A DNA stretch of 49,277 nt from Brachionus rotundiformis (lineage: Eukaryota > Rotifera > Eurotatoria > Ploima > Brachionidae), in contig JAESIW010000020.1 in NCBI GenBank assembly GCA_016802295.1, positions 2,592,808-2,642,084 on the forward strand, written 5' to 3'. The notes under the pieces are model-generated. The model searched no databases. It was not told where the DNA came from and was given only the letters and a program-made list of their open reading frames with translations. A program made the position numbers and the translations under genes. Shown here piece by piece: positions 10,592 to 21,649 of the stretch (position 1 is the first letter of the stretch; the number at the start of each line of letters is the position of its first letter).

Positions 10592-11570
10592 CAAAAACAA
10601 CCGTCCCATTTTAAACCAAAATTCTTATTTCCTTAATAAAAAATATACATTAAATAAGATTTCATTTATTCAAAATCAAAGCATCACATAATTTAATGTT
10701 ATATGAATAAGCACTTTAATAAAAAAAAATTTTAAATGCCATTATTTTTAATTAAAGTATCTTTTTTAAGTCATCTTTATCAAAATTATTATTTCTATTT
10801 TGGCTCATCTATTTTAAATAGTTGATATTTAAAATCTAATGATATATTAATTTTAAGATAGGAAAAAAAAAAAATTTTATTTTACGATTTGTTTTCTTGA
10901 CAAAATTGAATTCTTTTTGTCTGCCTCTGATCATCTGTCTAACCAGAGAACGAGGAATTGTAAATGACATTTGAGACCTTTCTTGGTACTTGTCAAAGCT
11001 TTCATCGTCACTAAAATTGTCTTCCAAGTCAACAGTTCTTGTTTTTCCAAAACTTAGACGAACAAAGAATAGACTATATTGCTGAATTAGAAATAAAATT
11101 GTTTTTTTATAGCTAATTTCCTTTAAAAAAAGAAAAAAAGAGTTCTTTCATAATAAAATTTAGTTAAATGACTTGATTTTGAAAAATTTTTTGTGAATTT
11201 TGCCTTTGTACGATTAATTATATTAATTGTTTTAGATTGTCAAACCATTCGAAAATCTTTAAATATGTTGGTTAAAAATAAAGAAGTTCAAACTCAATGT
11301 TAGCTTTGTAAAATAAAATCTTAAAAATTATCTTTATTTAATTTTTTTTTTGAACTCGACAAGATGTCGATAGAAGTTATTTTGTTTTTTGTGTTTGAAA
11401 ACCAAATTTGCGCCTACGGTATTCTTTGGTTACAATTGTAAATTAGAAAAAAATAAATTAAACCTATTTTTGATAAAAAAATTTTTTATTCACATTCATC
11501 TTTTTAAAAAAAAATATATATTATGATCTTAAACTAGACAATATAGAGAAACATTTGTCGTTTTTTTTTA
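10592..11570. other. Intergenic region with the second 29-bp repeat
   Basis: The 29-bp repeat copy 2 lies at 10798-10826. The minus-strand frame at 10836-11027 encodes a hydrophilic segment (SDDESFDKYQERSQMSFTIPRSL) that can be extended upstream to an acceptor-like CTAAG near 11060, so it might be a lone exon. I do not recognise it. The rest is AT-rich without a gene. Confidence 0.35.
10798..10826. repeat. 29-bp repeat, copy 2
   Basis: This is a perfect direct copy of 9107-9135. The flanks of the two copies do not match, which suggests a short conserved end of some element or a small independent repeat. Confidence 0.7.
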
Positions 11571-11572
11571 TT

Positions 11573-12454
11573 TTAGGAATTTTCTTTTTTCGTTCTTTTC
11601 TAGTTCATTTTGACCCAAGATTTTAAAGCTTAGATAAATGTCATCAATAACGCAAAATTTTTGTTCAATTTTAAAGGTTAAAAATTTCTACAATATCAGC
11701 AGGTTTTTTCAAGGTTGAGCGTAGAAACCTATACCGATTATTATCTAATAATATCTCATCAGGGAGGTCATCTATATAAATATTTTTTTGAGTGGATTGA
11801 AAAAACAAAAATGACGGACGATTAAAAAATTTGATGTCAGCATATGATTCATGAAAACACTTTGTGCATTTTTTTAGACTCAGAGTAAATAATATAATTT
11901 TATTTTTTGTTCTTTTAAAAAAAATGTCTTAAGATATATCTTTTATAGTGGTTTCATTAAAAATACATCTAATATTGCACTTTTTGATTATTCGATGTTT
12001 TTTAAAATCCTTTAGAAAATCTAGAAGAAAATCCTTTCCCGTACCATCTATTGCAATATGAGTAAATTCTTCTGATATATTTGGATTTATTATATTTTCA
12101 ATCCAAAATTCTTTTGCTTTATTCCATTAATTTTTATCGATCAAACCTATTATCTCTGTTAATATTGATTTTTCCTCATTTGTTAGCAATTTACTAAAAA
12201 TATTTGGATTTCTGGTATTTATTAACCAAAACGCTAGTAGGAAATAATAAATTAGACTTGCATTTGAAACATAGACTTCAGATTTTCTTTTTAATTTTAT
12301 GAGTGCATCCCACCTCGGGAGATGTTTTTTTAAATTGTCAAATTTATTTTGGTTCAGTGCATTTGTTTGATTATGCAAAATTGTCTCATGATCAGAACCT
12401 AATTCTGAACCATCATAAGTGTTATCAAAATCACTTTGAGTAAAATCAGAAGCT
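11573..12454 (-). pseudogene. Second part of the DDE-element protein, ubiquitin-hydrolase-like layout
   Basis: Downstream of the transposase tail on the same strand is about 290 codons with three or four stops or shifts. The first part (12127-12454) is KHLPRWDALIKLKRKSE and SLIYYFLLAFWLINTRNPNIF. The middle has HIAIDGTGKDFLLDFLKDF. The last part has a Cys pair (CTKC), FFNRPSFLFFQ, IYIDDLPDEILL, YRFLRSTLKK and, after a shift, VGIFNL...FCVIDD. The order of a CxxC, a PxFL strand, a Y-x-L strand, then (H)F-x-GIF and a final DD resembles the C-terminal half of ubiquitin-specific proteases. I infer a USP-like fold from this alone. It could be an uncharacterised transposon domain. Confidence 0.4.
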
Positions 12455-13935
12455 AAGAAAATATATTATACTCGCAACATGACTACAGCAACCAGCTGTC
12501 TTTTGACCAGATATACAATTACAAATAAAAGCTTTACAAGAATTAAAAATTTAGAATAAAAATAATTAAAAAAATAGCAAGTAACCTAGTATTGCTTTTG
12601 TTCTATTCAATCGTGTTATATATTGTATAAATACCTTATAGGTATTTCAAAAAAGTTTTACATAATATAAATCTTCTTTATTGTTTTTTTTTTCTTAAAC
12701 GTTTAAAACGAGAAATCAATTCAAACCAAGTATCTTCCTATTTCTACAATCATTTATAGATCTTTCATTTGCTATTTTTTTGAGCATTTTGTTGTTGACC
12801 ATAAATGCAGTTTTATTATTTGTAATATCTTTTATGTAGGAATTAGCTTGTTTTAATAGAAATGATCCAAGAAATATTTTATTTGTATTTTTGCTAAGAA
12901 TAAGTCAACTATACTCGATATTATAATTGGGGTGATTATTTTGTTTTGATAAAAGAAAATCAAGTTTATTTGATGAATTTTTGCTTTTCTTTTTATCCTT
13001 CTTGCAATTTTGATTACATATTTTGAATCAGTGTAGCATTGCTAATGAAATAAGTTGATCACTACACTTGCTTTACGATAATCAATTTGAATATTCCCTA
13101 TTTCAGTATTTCGGACATTGTCCAGAGCACGAAATTTTTCTATTTCTCCTATCTTTTTCTCAATAATAAAACGACACTTAATTTAATAAAACAAATTAAA
13201 TTAGAATTATAACTAATTGATTTTTACTTGGTCACAATTTTTGTTTTATTGGCCTGTTTTGTTGAAAGCTGCTTTGATTTAGTTCCATTTTTTCCAAAAC
13301 GGATTCTGATTTATTTTTCTGTTGACATGCAGTGATTTTTACATCAAAAAGAAACTTTTCTTTTAAATATTCTATAATGTCCCTAAATCCTAGTGTTATG
13401 AAGATTAATTATAAATCAAATTAATTTTTTAGATTACTAAATACCCCTGTCAAGAATTATCTTGGTTTTACCAGAAAGGAGGATATTTTTGATAAGATTT
13501 TTATCCTTGCACAAAATATATTTTAAAATAGAAGCATCGTTAATATTTTCATCAAAAGCCCCAAAGCAATCAATAATGTAACCATCAGAGCCACAAATAA
13601 TTAATGGTTTTAATAATGATGAAGATTTTTGTACACTCCATGTACGATATTGCATTTCACTATTTAAACTTTTTTCAATATGAGTCTTGGTCCCATCACA
13701 AATAATGACAATTTCTTGATTATTCAATTCAAGTAGTTCAGTTACCATTTAGTTGTTATGGGTCAGAAAAAACCGTTTTTTTTCTGTTCCAAGAAAAATT
13801 GGAACGAAATCTTCATTAATTGCTTCTCTTATTTGGAGAGATATTTATTAATATGCTGTTACGTTGAGTTTTTATCAAACATTTTCGCAATAATAGTTTG
13901 GTTTGTGCCTGTACGTACCCAGAATTGGTTAAGCG
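12400..13935 (-). pseudogene. DDE transposase pseudogene (IS4EU/PIF-Harbinger-like)
   Basis: Read on the minus strand: QFWVRTGTNQTIIAKMF (near 13920), then EDFVPIFLG, then IICDGTKTHIEKS...VQKSSSLLKPLIICGSDGYIIDCFGAFDENINDASI (13437-13748). That last run has the first Asp and the conserved KP...DGYI...G...NDA pattern of DDE_Tnp_4-type transposases. A 55-bp intron (13390-13444) completes DRGFRD, the next catalytic Asp block. Later parts are VTK...CRFIIEKKIGEIEKFRALDN and QANSYIKDITNNKTAF (near 12830), then a Cys cluster CNCISGQKTAGCCSHVASIIYFL (near 12500). Frameshifts and stops occur in several places, so it is inactive. Confidence 0.7.
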
Positions 13936-14430
13936 CTATGGGCTGTTCTTTCTTTCTATTTTTGGTATGGTTGATCTTTGTGATGAATCCTGAACAAAAG
14001 CGTGTGAACTTAACTTTTGTTAACTTTAAAATAGTTTTTCTTTTATCAACCCTTCATTGTTTAGATGATTTCGACAGCGTCTAGAATCTTCTTTTTTCCT
14101 CATCTTCATCCTCATTTATATAATTTCCGAAAAGCGTTGTTTGTTTGTCTTTTTGTGTAACTAACTTTGCAAAAAAGCAACAGAGGCCGAAAGTCGACGG
14201 CGCGTTTTGCACCTCTCGATGTCCCATTCTTGCGAAAATTGCCATCTCGCTATGTCGTTGCAATGTGGCGGCTGTGGGCTGATTATAGGCCATTTTTACA
14301 CATTAATCGAGCTTTGAAGATTCGCCTCCCAACGACATAGCGCTTTAAGCACGGAATCTGAATCGGTATGTCTTTGTTAGATTGGGTCCACAAATTTGCC
14401 GACTGAATTTATCTCAAACATTCAATCAGT
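13936..14430. other. Region with a GC-richer island and a 13-bp inverted repeat
   Basis: About 14150-14370 has clearly more G+C than the surroundings. Arms 14248-14260 and 14330-14342 form a perfect 13-bp inverted repeat (CGCTATGTCGTTG and its complement). A 70-codon minus-strand frame (14081-14293) spans part of it but looks like chance. The island may be one end of the DDE element or a foreign fragment. Confidence 0.35.
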
Positions 14431-15208
14431 TAATAAATAACTTAATTCAGTAAAATTATGCAATTTATTAAATTTAAATATGTATTTTAATTATTTAATT
14501 TAAATTTATTCAAAATTTCAAAACATTAGCTTTACATTTTAAATTTAATATTTTTAAAATAGATACAATCGACTTTCGTACGACTGTTGATTGACCGACT
14601 TCATTTTGTTTCATTCGATCGTAAAAAAGTAGGAGTTTATTCATAAGAGTTTAAATTTTTTACTTTTTTATTATTTTAAAGAAATAAATCAAATAGGGAG
14701 GCGGATGTTTCTCATTCTTTGTTACAGCTTTATCTCTTCAAAACTCGGTCTTTGACTGTGATAATATTCAAATGGAGATGACAAATTTGAAGTCTTGTGC
14801 TCGAAGTAATTTTGATAGGTGTCAGCTTTAGGTACATGTTATTCCATTCAATCAGATGGTTATTCAACTATTTCAAGTGAAGAGTCAATTGATTAATAAA
14901 CAAAAATGAAGCATTTGTTTGTTTTTTAACTATATAATTTATGTTCATTTATTTTTGATTTTTTAGATGTTTTTTTATTTTAGTTAATCTTTATAAATTA
15001 AATAAAAAAAAGTTTTTGTTAAAATGCTTTTATTTTTTAATCATTTGAAGATATAAATTTATTTTTTCTTAATATTAATAAAATATTATTAAATACTTAA
15101 TATTGACTATATTTGATGAAGTTTATTAAATTAGATTAATTTATCTAACTGAACAATTTAAAGATTTTATTTCAGCACTATATAGTATAATTATTATATT
15201 TTTTAATT
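14431..15208. other. AT-rich stretch before HelA-2
   Basis: I see no gene. The missing 5' part of HelA-2 (the exons with the MPPK start) cannot be found here, so HelA-2 is 5' truncated or diverged. Just before the first exon, at 15211-15234, the motif TTTTAATTGCCAAG occurs twice, followed by a small GGC-TGA-GCC hairpin (15238-15246). Confidence 0.4.
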
Positions 15209-15257
15209 GCCAAGTTAAACTTTTAATTGCCAAGCGAGGCTGAGCCAATGAGTTTTC

Positions 15258-15530
15258 AACATGAGTACCCACTTGATCAGCAAATGACTTCAATCGATCA
15301 TCAAGATTCCATTGCTGATATAACATCAGAGCTTGAACAAAGTAAGTTTTATTTTATAATTAAAGTTTATTCATTAAAATTATATACTAAAGGTCTAAGT
15401 TTTGCTGAAAATGACGAAATTTTAGGTATTAATTCAAATGAGACTGAAAATATACCCGAAACATCGTTTGTTACACGTCCTGGCAGACCAATAAGTTCAA
15501 AACGAAGATCGTCATTAACAATTGATTAGG
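15258..15530 (+). pseudogene. HelA-2 N-terminal exons
   Basis: The first exon ends at 15341 (QHEYPLDQQ...ADITSELEQ) before GTAAGT. The next begins at 15425 after TTTTAG and encodes NETENIPETSFVTRPGRPISSKRRSSLTID, then TAG at 15527-15529. Both exons align with HelA-1 (HEYSFDQQ..., GRPTGSGRTPLSID), which confirms the intron. The TAG separates this part from the ETPE repeats that begin at 15641. Confidence 0.65.
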
Positions 15531-15640
15531 ACTGCAGGTTAAACAGGATTCCCCTGACTAATAATGGTCAATCAGCTACAACTCCTATTCGTACAAAAAG
15601 AAATTTAACCAATCAACTTGATCGAATCGACTTAGGCATA

Positions 15641-16256
15641 TTGGGGGAAGCGCAAAGTTTAACTATTTCGAGAGCGATGCGAGAGAGAAATAGGCGTGCA
15701 AATGAGAGTGTTGAACAGACTCAAGATCGTTATTTATCTCAATTAAATCGTCAAAGTTCTTTAAGAGCTAATGAAACACCAGAAGATACAGAAAATCGTC
15801 TTTCACGTGACGCAGCGAGACATAGAACTCGAAGTGCAAATGAAACACCTGAAGAAGCAAATAATCGTGTATCTATTAAGTCTGAGAGGCAAAGAAACCG
15901 TCGTGCAAATGAGACTCCTGAGCAGCGCAAGAGAAAGTTACAATATCAAAGAGATTACCGAGCTCGAATAAGAGAGAACGAAACCGCTGAAGAGCGTCTT
16001 CAACGAATGGGTTTAGTAATTGAACGAAGAGGTGAACGTCGAATTAATCGTCCTTTTTATATGGAATTGAATATAGAAAGGGAAAATGTGATAGAAATTG
16101 ACAATCAAGGCCAGTTGGAACATGCTTGCCAGTATTGCAATGCATTATACTGGCCAAAGGAAGTCAATCGAAGCGAAAATTACAAACTATGTTGTGAAAT
16201 AGCAAGATTGTTGTTCCCATTATCGATCAATTTCATCCGACATTGGTTCAGCTATT
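15641..16256 (+). pseudogene. HelA-2 ETPE repeats and zinc segment
   Basis: At least four arginine-rich repeats of about 23 residues carry the core R-ANETPE: NESVEQT, NETPEDT, NETPEEA, NETPEQR, then NETAEER. They are followed by RINRPFYMELNIE and the Cys cluster CQYCNALYWPKE...CC. The frame is lost near 16200-16245 and resumes at 16243. The repeats probably form a long basic helix, a feature seen in other Helitron proteins. Their role is unknown. Confidence 0.75.
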
Positions 16257-17450
16257 TAATCCTGTAAACGAAGTCCAAAGGCAGCTCACGAAAAAGTTTT
16301 TGATTAATATACGCCAGTTCAATTCTCTTTTTTCGATGGCAGCCGTTAGGGCTAATTTTGATCCTGAAGACTTAGACAATGTTTACAATAATATGACACG
16401 GTTTAATGAAAGGCGTAATAATCGATTGCCTTATCTTTATAAAGTACATGGTTCCGTTTATTACTGAATCCTCCAATGTTTAATGGACCAAATGGTAATA
16501 TGAATCTAAGAGCTGCACAGTATCTTATGTTGGATTCAGATCGAGCTATTATTGAGAGAATGCTTGAGAATGGTAATAATAACAATCTTATTATCAATGA
16601 AGATATTGTTCAAGGCTTAAATCAGATGATGACAGACTCGAATCCACTTAAGCAGTTATTTTTGACAAATCGTGAAGTTCTTCATCAGCAAAACCAGCAA
16701 GATCCCTTTACTGTTCAAATGTGGATTACCAGATTTGTTCCACGTAATGTTAATGTACCGGTCAATGCAAGAGGAAGAAGACAAATTGCTGATATGGCTG
16801 TTAGCGGCGAAATAGCAGCTGTGTTAAATGACCAAGATGGGTTACCAGACGATGGTGTAATTGTTTATGCTCAAGCAAGGGAAATTGATATGCCTCTAAT
16901 AAATATTGTACCACAGCATCCAAATAACCATATGCAAAGCATTGACTTGAGAAATCCGAATTGTGATCCGATGTGTTTTCCAATCAGGATCAGCTCACAA
17001 CAAATTCTAGAGTTACTTTGAAGGAGTTTTACAAGCATCGTTTACACGTTCGTTTCAATTGTCATAATTCTATTTTTAAAAATGAGCAAATTATTTCAAG
17101 AATATGTGGTTTGTTCATGGATCAAAATAGAAAAGAACAATTTACAATTTATTCGAAATAATCAGAGTCGCCTTAGGATAATGGATTATCAGGGCATAAT
17201 GGACCGAATAAATGGTAATTTTAATCCAGAGGAAAGAGTTGGAAGAGCTTTTATACTTCCTTTAACGTTTGAAGGTAGTGATAGAGCTATGAAACAGCAC
17301 TACTTCGATGCATTGGAATTAGTAGGACGTTTTGGAAAAGCCGATTACTTTGTTACATTCACTTCAAATCCTCATTGGCCTGAATTACAAAGGACATTGG
17401 GCGACGGGCAACCATATTTATCTCGGCCTGATATGTGTTCACATATGTAA
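16243..17450 (+). pseudogene. HelA-2 Helitron-like N region
   Basis: Three frames carry FNERRNNRLPYLYKVHGSVYY (16243-16467), then PPMFNGPNGNMNLRAAQYL, FLTNREVLHQQNQQDPF and DGLPDDGVIVYAQARE (to 17021), then LFQEYVVCSWIKIEK and RVGRAFILPLTFEGSDRAMK with FVTFTSNPHWPELQ (17082-17450). The order matches HelA-1 exactly. Single-base shifts separate the frames, and a few bases are lost at the frame change near 17000. Confidence 0.75.
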
Positions 17451-17489
17451 AATTTGAAGTTTGAGAGTTTTGGAATAATGTCAACACCG

Positions 17490-18238
17490 AGCACAAAATT
17501 GGAGTTGTCGAAGCTGTACGTGTAAAGGAATATCAAAAAAGAGGTCTCCCCCATGATCATGTGTTGCGATAAGCCATCAACACCGGATCTAATCGATCAG
17601 ATTATTTGTTCTGAGATACCAGCTCCTGAACTAGACAGAGAATTGTATGAACTTGTGAAATCAAAGATGATACACTCACCGTGCCTGCCCAACAGTTCAT
17701 GCATGAAACAATTTGATAATCGTTGTTCCAAAGGATTTCCCAAACAGTACAGCGATTCAACCCTAATGCGGGTAAATAATTGAAAAAGTTCCAATGCCAA
17801 ATTAATTTGAATGATCGAGTGAATGTTCAAGCACACGGTCTTAATAATATCGTGCTTTATGCTGAACGTGGAGTTACTCGTGAAGAAGTTGAACATAAAC
17901 TTCAGTATTTTTCAAGTCAAACAAATCATTTAAGTGATGTTTTGGAAAATGATGATTATGACATTCAAAATAATCATGATCTTGACAATCATCAAAAAGT
18001 TGAAAATGATGACAACAACGGTCAAACTTCTGATGTCAATGAAAATGACAATGTTGAAGTTCTGGAAATAAATGCTATTGTTGATAATGGTGACAATATT
18101 GCAGCTGATTTTACGAATCAAATCAATGAAGAAATTTATGATAAGATAAGGATGTATGAGCGGAAGAGATATGTCAGTTCAATTGAAGCTTTTAATAAGA
18201 TAATTGGCTCATACGTCACGATATATCTCACACTCTAA
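17490..18238 (+). pseudogene. HelA-2 Rep core without the catalytic tyrosine
   Basis: KEYQKRGLPHDHVL (near 17530) is the HUH motif. A deletion follows, and the frame resumes as CDKPSTPDLIDQIICSEIP. Further on, LMRVNN jumps to KKFQCQIN and then straight to DRVNVQAHGLNN. By comparison with HelA-1 this removes both the segment before KKFQC and the MKYIFNYVCKG motif with its tyrosines. The rest (17780-18238) is an Asn/Asp-rich linker. This copy cannot code for an active Rep. Confidence 0.75.
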
Positions 18239-18327
18239 TTCGTTTGTTAATTCACATGCAGAACAGACATAATGTTGTTTTTAATTCAAACAATATACAA
18301 AATGTGGTGGAAACTTAACCACCAACA

Positions 18328-18576
18328 ATGTTAACTAAGTTTCTTGACTTGAATAGGCGTGATCTTCGTGCCAATCAGTATCTTTACAAAGATATTGTCC
18401 ACTACTACAGATACGATGCCTCAATCAAAGAATGGATAGAACGTGTTCAAGTGAATAGAGCTGACAAAATTATAGGACGTTTACTATTTATATTTATTCA
18501 TCCTAACAATCGCAAGTTATTTATTGATAATGGTGTTTACACAAAAAATGTTGTTTTTCGCGAATTTCTCAATTAA
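18328..18576 (+). pseudogene. HelA-2 linker fused to the last residues of the helicase
   Basis: The frame starts with LSFLDLN-like linker (RANQYLYKDIVHYYRYD...RVQVNRADKIIGR) and reaches FIHPNNRKLF. It then jumps to DNGVYTKNVVFREFLN, the C-terminal tail of HelA-1. The junction removes the remainder of the linker and the complete helicase (about 2 kb in HelA-1). Both sides are clean, so this was a single internal deletion. Confidence 0.75.
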
Positions 18577-19340
18577 TTTAACTTATTTTTATTATTATTA
18601 AAATTTTTTTCTTGATATTTTATTATTTTACATTTAACTGAATAATCAATTAATAAAAATGAACTCTATTATCTATTTATATTTAAAAAAAAAATTTAAT
18701 TGAAACAATTAAATTAAAAAAAGGTAAATAGCCAAACTCTCTTTAAAAAATAATTAATTTAACTTTATTTTTATTCTTTGAAATTAATAAAATTATCGAT
18801 TTAAAAAAAAAAAATAAAATTTATCTCTAATTTAGTATAAATTTGTTCAAGCATGTATTTTAAACAAAGTTTATTTAATACCGAGAAATTAATTGCTTTT
18901 TAACTAACTTTTATTTGTAAATTATTCGATTTTTTAAATATTTAAATTATTCAAGTAAAATTTCACGTTAAGTTTTGATTCTACTGTAAGAAAAATAAAT
19001 AGCAAATTTTTATCAAAGTTTTAACTTAAATAAGAATAACCATTATTTATATAACTGCATGGCCAAAAAACTTATATAAAATTGTTTATCTCCCGATTGT
19101 AAAATTACAATACTTTAAATTGTTCAAATTTGCTTTAATCGGAATATTATAAGCTGTTTAAGAAAAAGAGAATTCCTTTAGCCGCTAGGATTTGTAAAAA
19201 AACGATAAGATTTTAGTGATTGAGGCTAGTTACTAATCTATGTTTTTTATATGCATTTAAAATTAAGTCAGTTGAAATACAGGCTTTATGCGTTCTGAGA
19301 GTTTTCGATTACAAATAAAACAATAATTAGGTGATTTAAT
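18577..19340. other. HelA-2 3' noncoding tail and AT-rich flank
   Basis: Bases 18577-18990 align with the tail of HelA-1 (600 down to about 290). After about 18990 the similarity ends. The remaining 350 bases are AT-rich with no gene. Confidence 0.5.
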
Positions 19341-19926
19341 AGGGATCATGTCGAGAAAAATCTCGTGAAAGGTCTGCACTAAATTTATTCCAAAGGTCAA
19401 GTTGTGACGGATTTAAAATTGTTTCAAACAAAAACTGAATCCGACGAATGTTTGTCTCTACGGTGAATGCCTCTCTAATACAATTACGCCATTGTTGCTG
19501 ATTTTCAACTAAGCCACCCGCCACAGCAGCTTCTATTTTAAATTTAAATTATTTAATAATTAATTAAATAAAACAATTCTAACTAATAAATATTTACCTC
19601 TCACATGCACAACCTGCGCATTTGTTATCAATTGACCTTTCTCATTTGTAACACAAATACTAAATTGTCTTTTATAAACTGTAATTGCGTTTTCGATTAT
19701 ATTAGTTTTATTTGATGGTAACATTGGAAAATGTTGCCCACATCGGTGATTGCTATACCAGCAACGTTCATCAAACCGGAGAATCATATTATACAGAACT
19801 AGACGCTGAAGCTCAGGATACCGCTCAAAACTTTGATAACAATAGTGGAACTGAAATTTAAATCTTAATTGACCATCATCTTCACTCTGATCACCACCAA
19901 AGGGATTAAGATCATAAGAGATATTT
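19341..19926 (-). repeat. Left arm of a ~585-bp inverted repeat (HelB-1 segment)
   Basis: Read on the minus strand this arm matches 21066-21649 almost base for base; I see only a handful of substitutions (for example GQHF versus WQHF). It carries the HelB Rep piece ILRFDERCWYSNHRC...ITVYKRQFSICVTNEKGQL and the pre-helicase piece GGLVENQQQWRNCIREAF, together with the intron between them. Because it includes only the middle of HelB-1, it is an inverted duplication of part of that element and not a separate insertion. Confidence 0.85.
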
Positions 19927-20337
19927 TGCTGAATTACTAAAATAAATTTAATTTTGCTGAAAACCCATTCAGAAAGCTCTTAAATGATGTATAAAAAATT
20001 GAATTGTATAACCTAGTTCAAATAATATTAAAAGGCCAAAATTCAATGCAAATAGTATTATTCTTTGTATTTAATTATTTTATTATATATTATTATTATA
20101 TATAATATTATTATTTTTTAAAATTATTAATTTTATAAAAATTTGATTTTTATTAGCCCTAAAAATCGTATAGAAAAAGTAAAAGAAAATTCAATTTCTA
20201 AATAAGTTCTACATTGTTTTTTGAAAAAAATTTCCAGTTTGGTTGAGAAAAAATCATACAAAACTTTTTGAAAACGCTCCATTCAAAGTTTGTGATTAAA
20301 GAAATTAACGTATATATGGTTATTTAAATTCAGTAGC
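19927..20337. other. AT-rich spacer of the inverted repeat
   Basis: This holds no gene. Around 20070-20110 there is a long run of TA/TTA repeats (TTATTATATATAATATTATT type), which could form cruciforms and may have favoured the inverted duplication. Confidence 0.4.
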
Positions 20338-20846
20338 AATGGTTATTCTTCTATTACGTACCGAATTTAATAAATCATTTTACTGACTTTAATAAAAAAT
20401 ATAATTTAAATTTAACGCAGTCATTGAATGATTCAAGTAAAGCTAATAGCTCACTCGAATTAACCGGAAATAATTCAACTCAAACATTAGCAAATTTTTA
20501 CCCTCCGTCAAAACAAATCTGTGAAATTGAGCGAACACTTTCAAGACAACTAAATCGTTGTCTAAGTATATCCCAAAGTCTTACAGTAAATGAGAATCAA
20601 AATATACAAATGCAGACCAAACTCTTACCAGAAATTACAATGATTTCACCGAGTCAAAGTCCAAGAGCTTCATCTCCAATACAATCTCAGCATTATTCAA
20701 GTGACAGTTTCGTTCAATCAGAAGACGCTCACAATACATACAGACTCATCCATCGCAACAAAAGAATCAGTTCGAAGAGGCGGCAGAAAGTGCCTTATAT
20801 AGATAAGTCAATGCGACAGGAAACGCCAGTACAAATTAAATAAGTC
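20338..20846 (+). pseudogene. HelB-1 N-terminal Ser/Gln-rich linker
   Basis: Starting at YSSITY-like sequence, this matches HelB-3 exon 3 closely: LNDSS..NSSLELTGNNS, PPSKQIC.IERTLS.QLNR.LSISQS, NQNIQMQT.LLPEITM and SPIQSQH.SSDSFVQSEDA. After HNTYRLIH the frame differs from HelB-3 because of an indel. The linker is low in complexity and probably disordered, and links the DNA-binding-like domain to the zinc segment. Confidence 0.7.
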
Positions 20847-21025
20847 TATTAATCAATCCATAGAATCCAATATTGAACTAATTCAAACTAATCAAGAACT
20901 TAATCACCAATTCAACCAATCTCAATTAGTTCTCAAGCTTAAATACAGCCTCATGACCAAATTCATAATTTTATCGTCCGAAATAATCCAAGTCTTCATT
21001 ACTTAAATTTTAATCTCGCAATGCA

Positions 21026-21430
21026 CTCTGCAGCCTACATGGATCGCGAGACCACTGGCATCAGATATCTCTTTATGATCTTAATCCCTTTGGTGGTGAT
21101 CAGAGTGAAGATGATGGTCAATTAAGATTTAAATTTCAGTTCAACTATTGTTATCAAAGTTTTGAGCGGTATCCTGAGCTTCAGCGTTTAGTTCTATATA
21201 ATTTGATTCTCCGGTTTGATGAACGTTGCTGGTATAGCAATCACCGATGTTGGCAACATTTTCCAATGTTACCATCAAATAAAACTAATATAATCGAAAA
21301 CGCAATTACAGTTTATAAAAGACAATTTAGTATTTGTGTTACAAATGAGAAAGGTCAATTGATAACAAATGCGCAGGTTGTGCATGTGAGAGGTAAATAT
21401 TTATTAGTTAGAATTGTTTTATTTAATTAA
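21026..21430 (+). pseudogene. HelB-1 zinc-region start fused to mid-Rep
   Basis: NLAMHSAAYMDRETTG and LYDLNPFGGDQSEDDGQ correspond to HelB-4 46949-47046. The frame then passes directly into FERYPELQRLVLYNLILRFDERCWYSNHRC..HFPMLPSN, the counterpart of HelB-4 48637-48745. About 1.6 kb that includes the zinc cluster, the Helitron-like N region and the HUH motif is missing. The Cys pattern C-x6-C in DERCWYSNHRC is retained. Bases from 21066 on form the right arm of the inverted repeat. Confidence 0.7.
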
Positions 21431-21649
21431 TTATTAAATAATTTAAATTTAAAATAGAAGCTGCTGTGGCGGGTGGCTTAGTTGAAAATCAGCAACAATG
21501 GCGTAATTGTATTAGAGAGGCATTCACCGTAGAGACAAACATTCGTCGGATTCAGTTTTTGTTTGAAACAATTTTAAATCCGTCACAACTTGACCTTTGG
21601 AATAAATTTAGTGCAGACCTTTCACGAGATTTTTCTCGACATGATCCCT
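21066..21649 (+). repeat. Right arm of the ~585-bp inverted repeat
   Basis: This arm is continuous with the rest of HelB-1 on both sides and therefore looks like the original. The left arm at 19341-19926 is its inverted copy. The spacer between arms is about 1.14 kb. Confidence 0.85.

Larger units (their letters stand above)
15209..18990 (+). mobile_element. HelA-2, internally deleted Helitron (family A)
   Basis: This is a plus-strand sister of HelA-1. It shares the N-terminal exons, the ETPE repeats, the zinc cluster, the Helitron-like N region, the HUH motif, the last 16 residues and about 400 bases of 3' noncoding tail. It lacks the catalytic tyrosine segment and everything from the middle of the linker to the last residues of the helicase. 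The 3' end is set where similarity to the HelA-1 tail stops (about 18990) and the 5' end is approximate. Confidence 0.75.
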
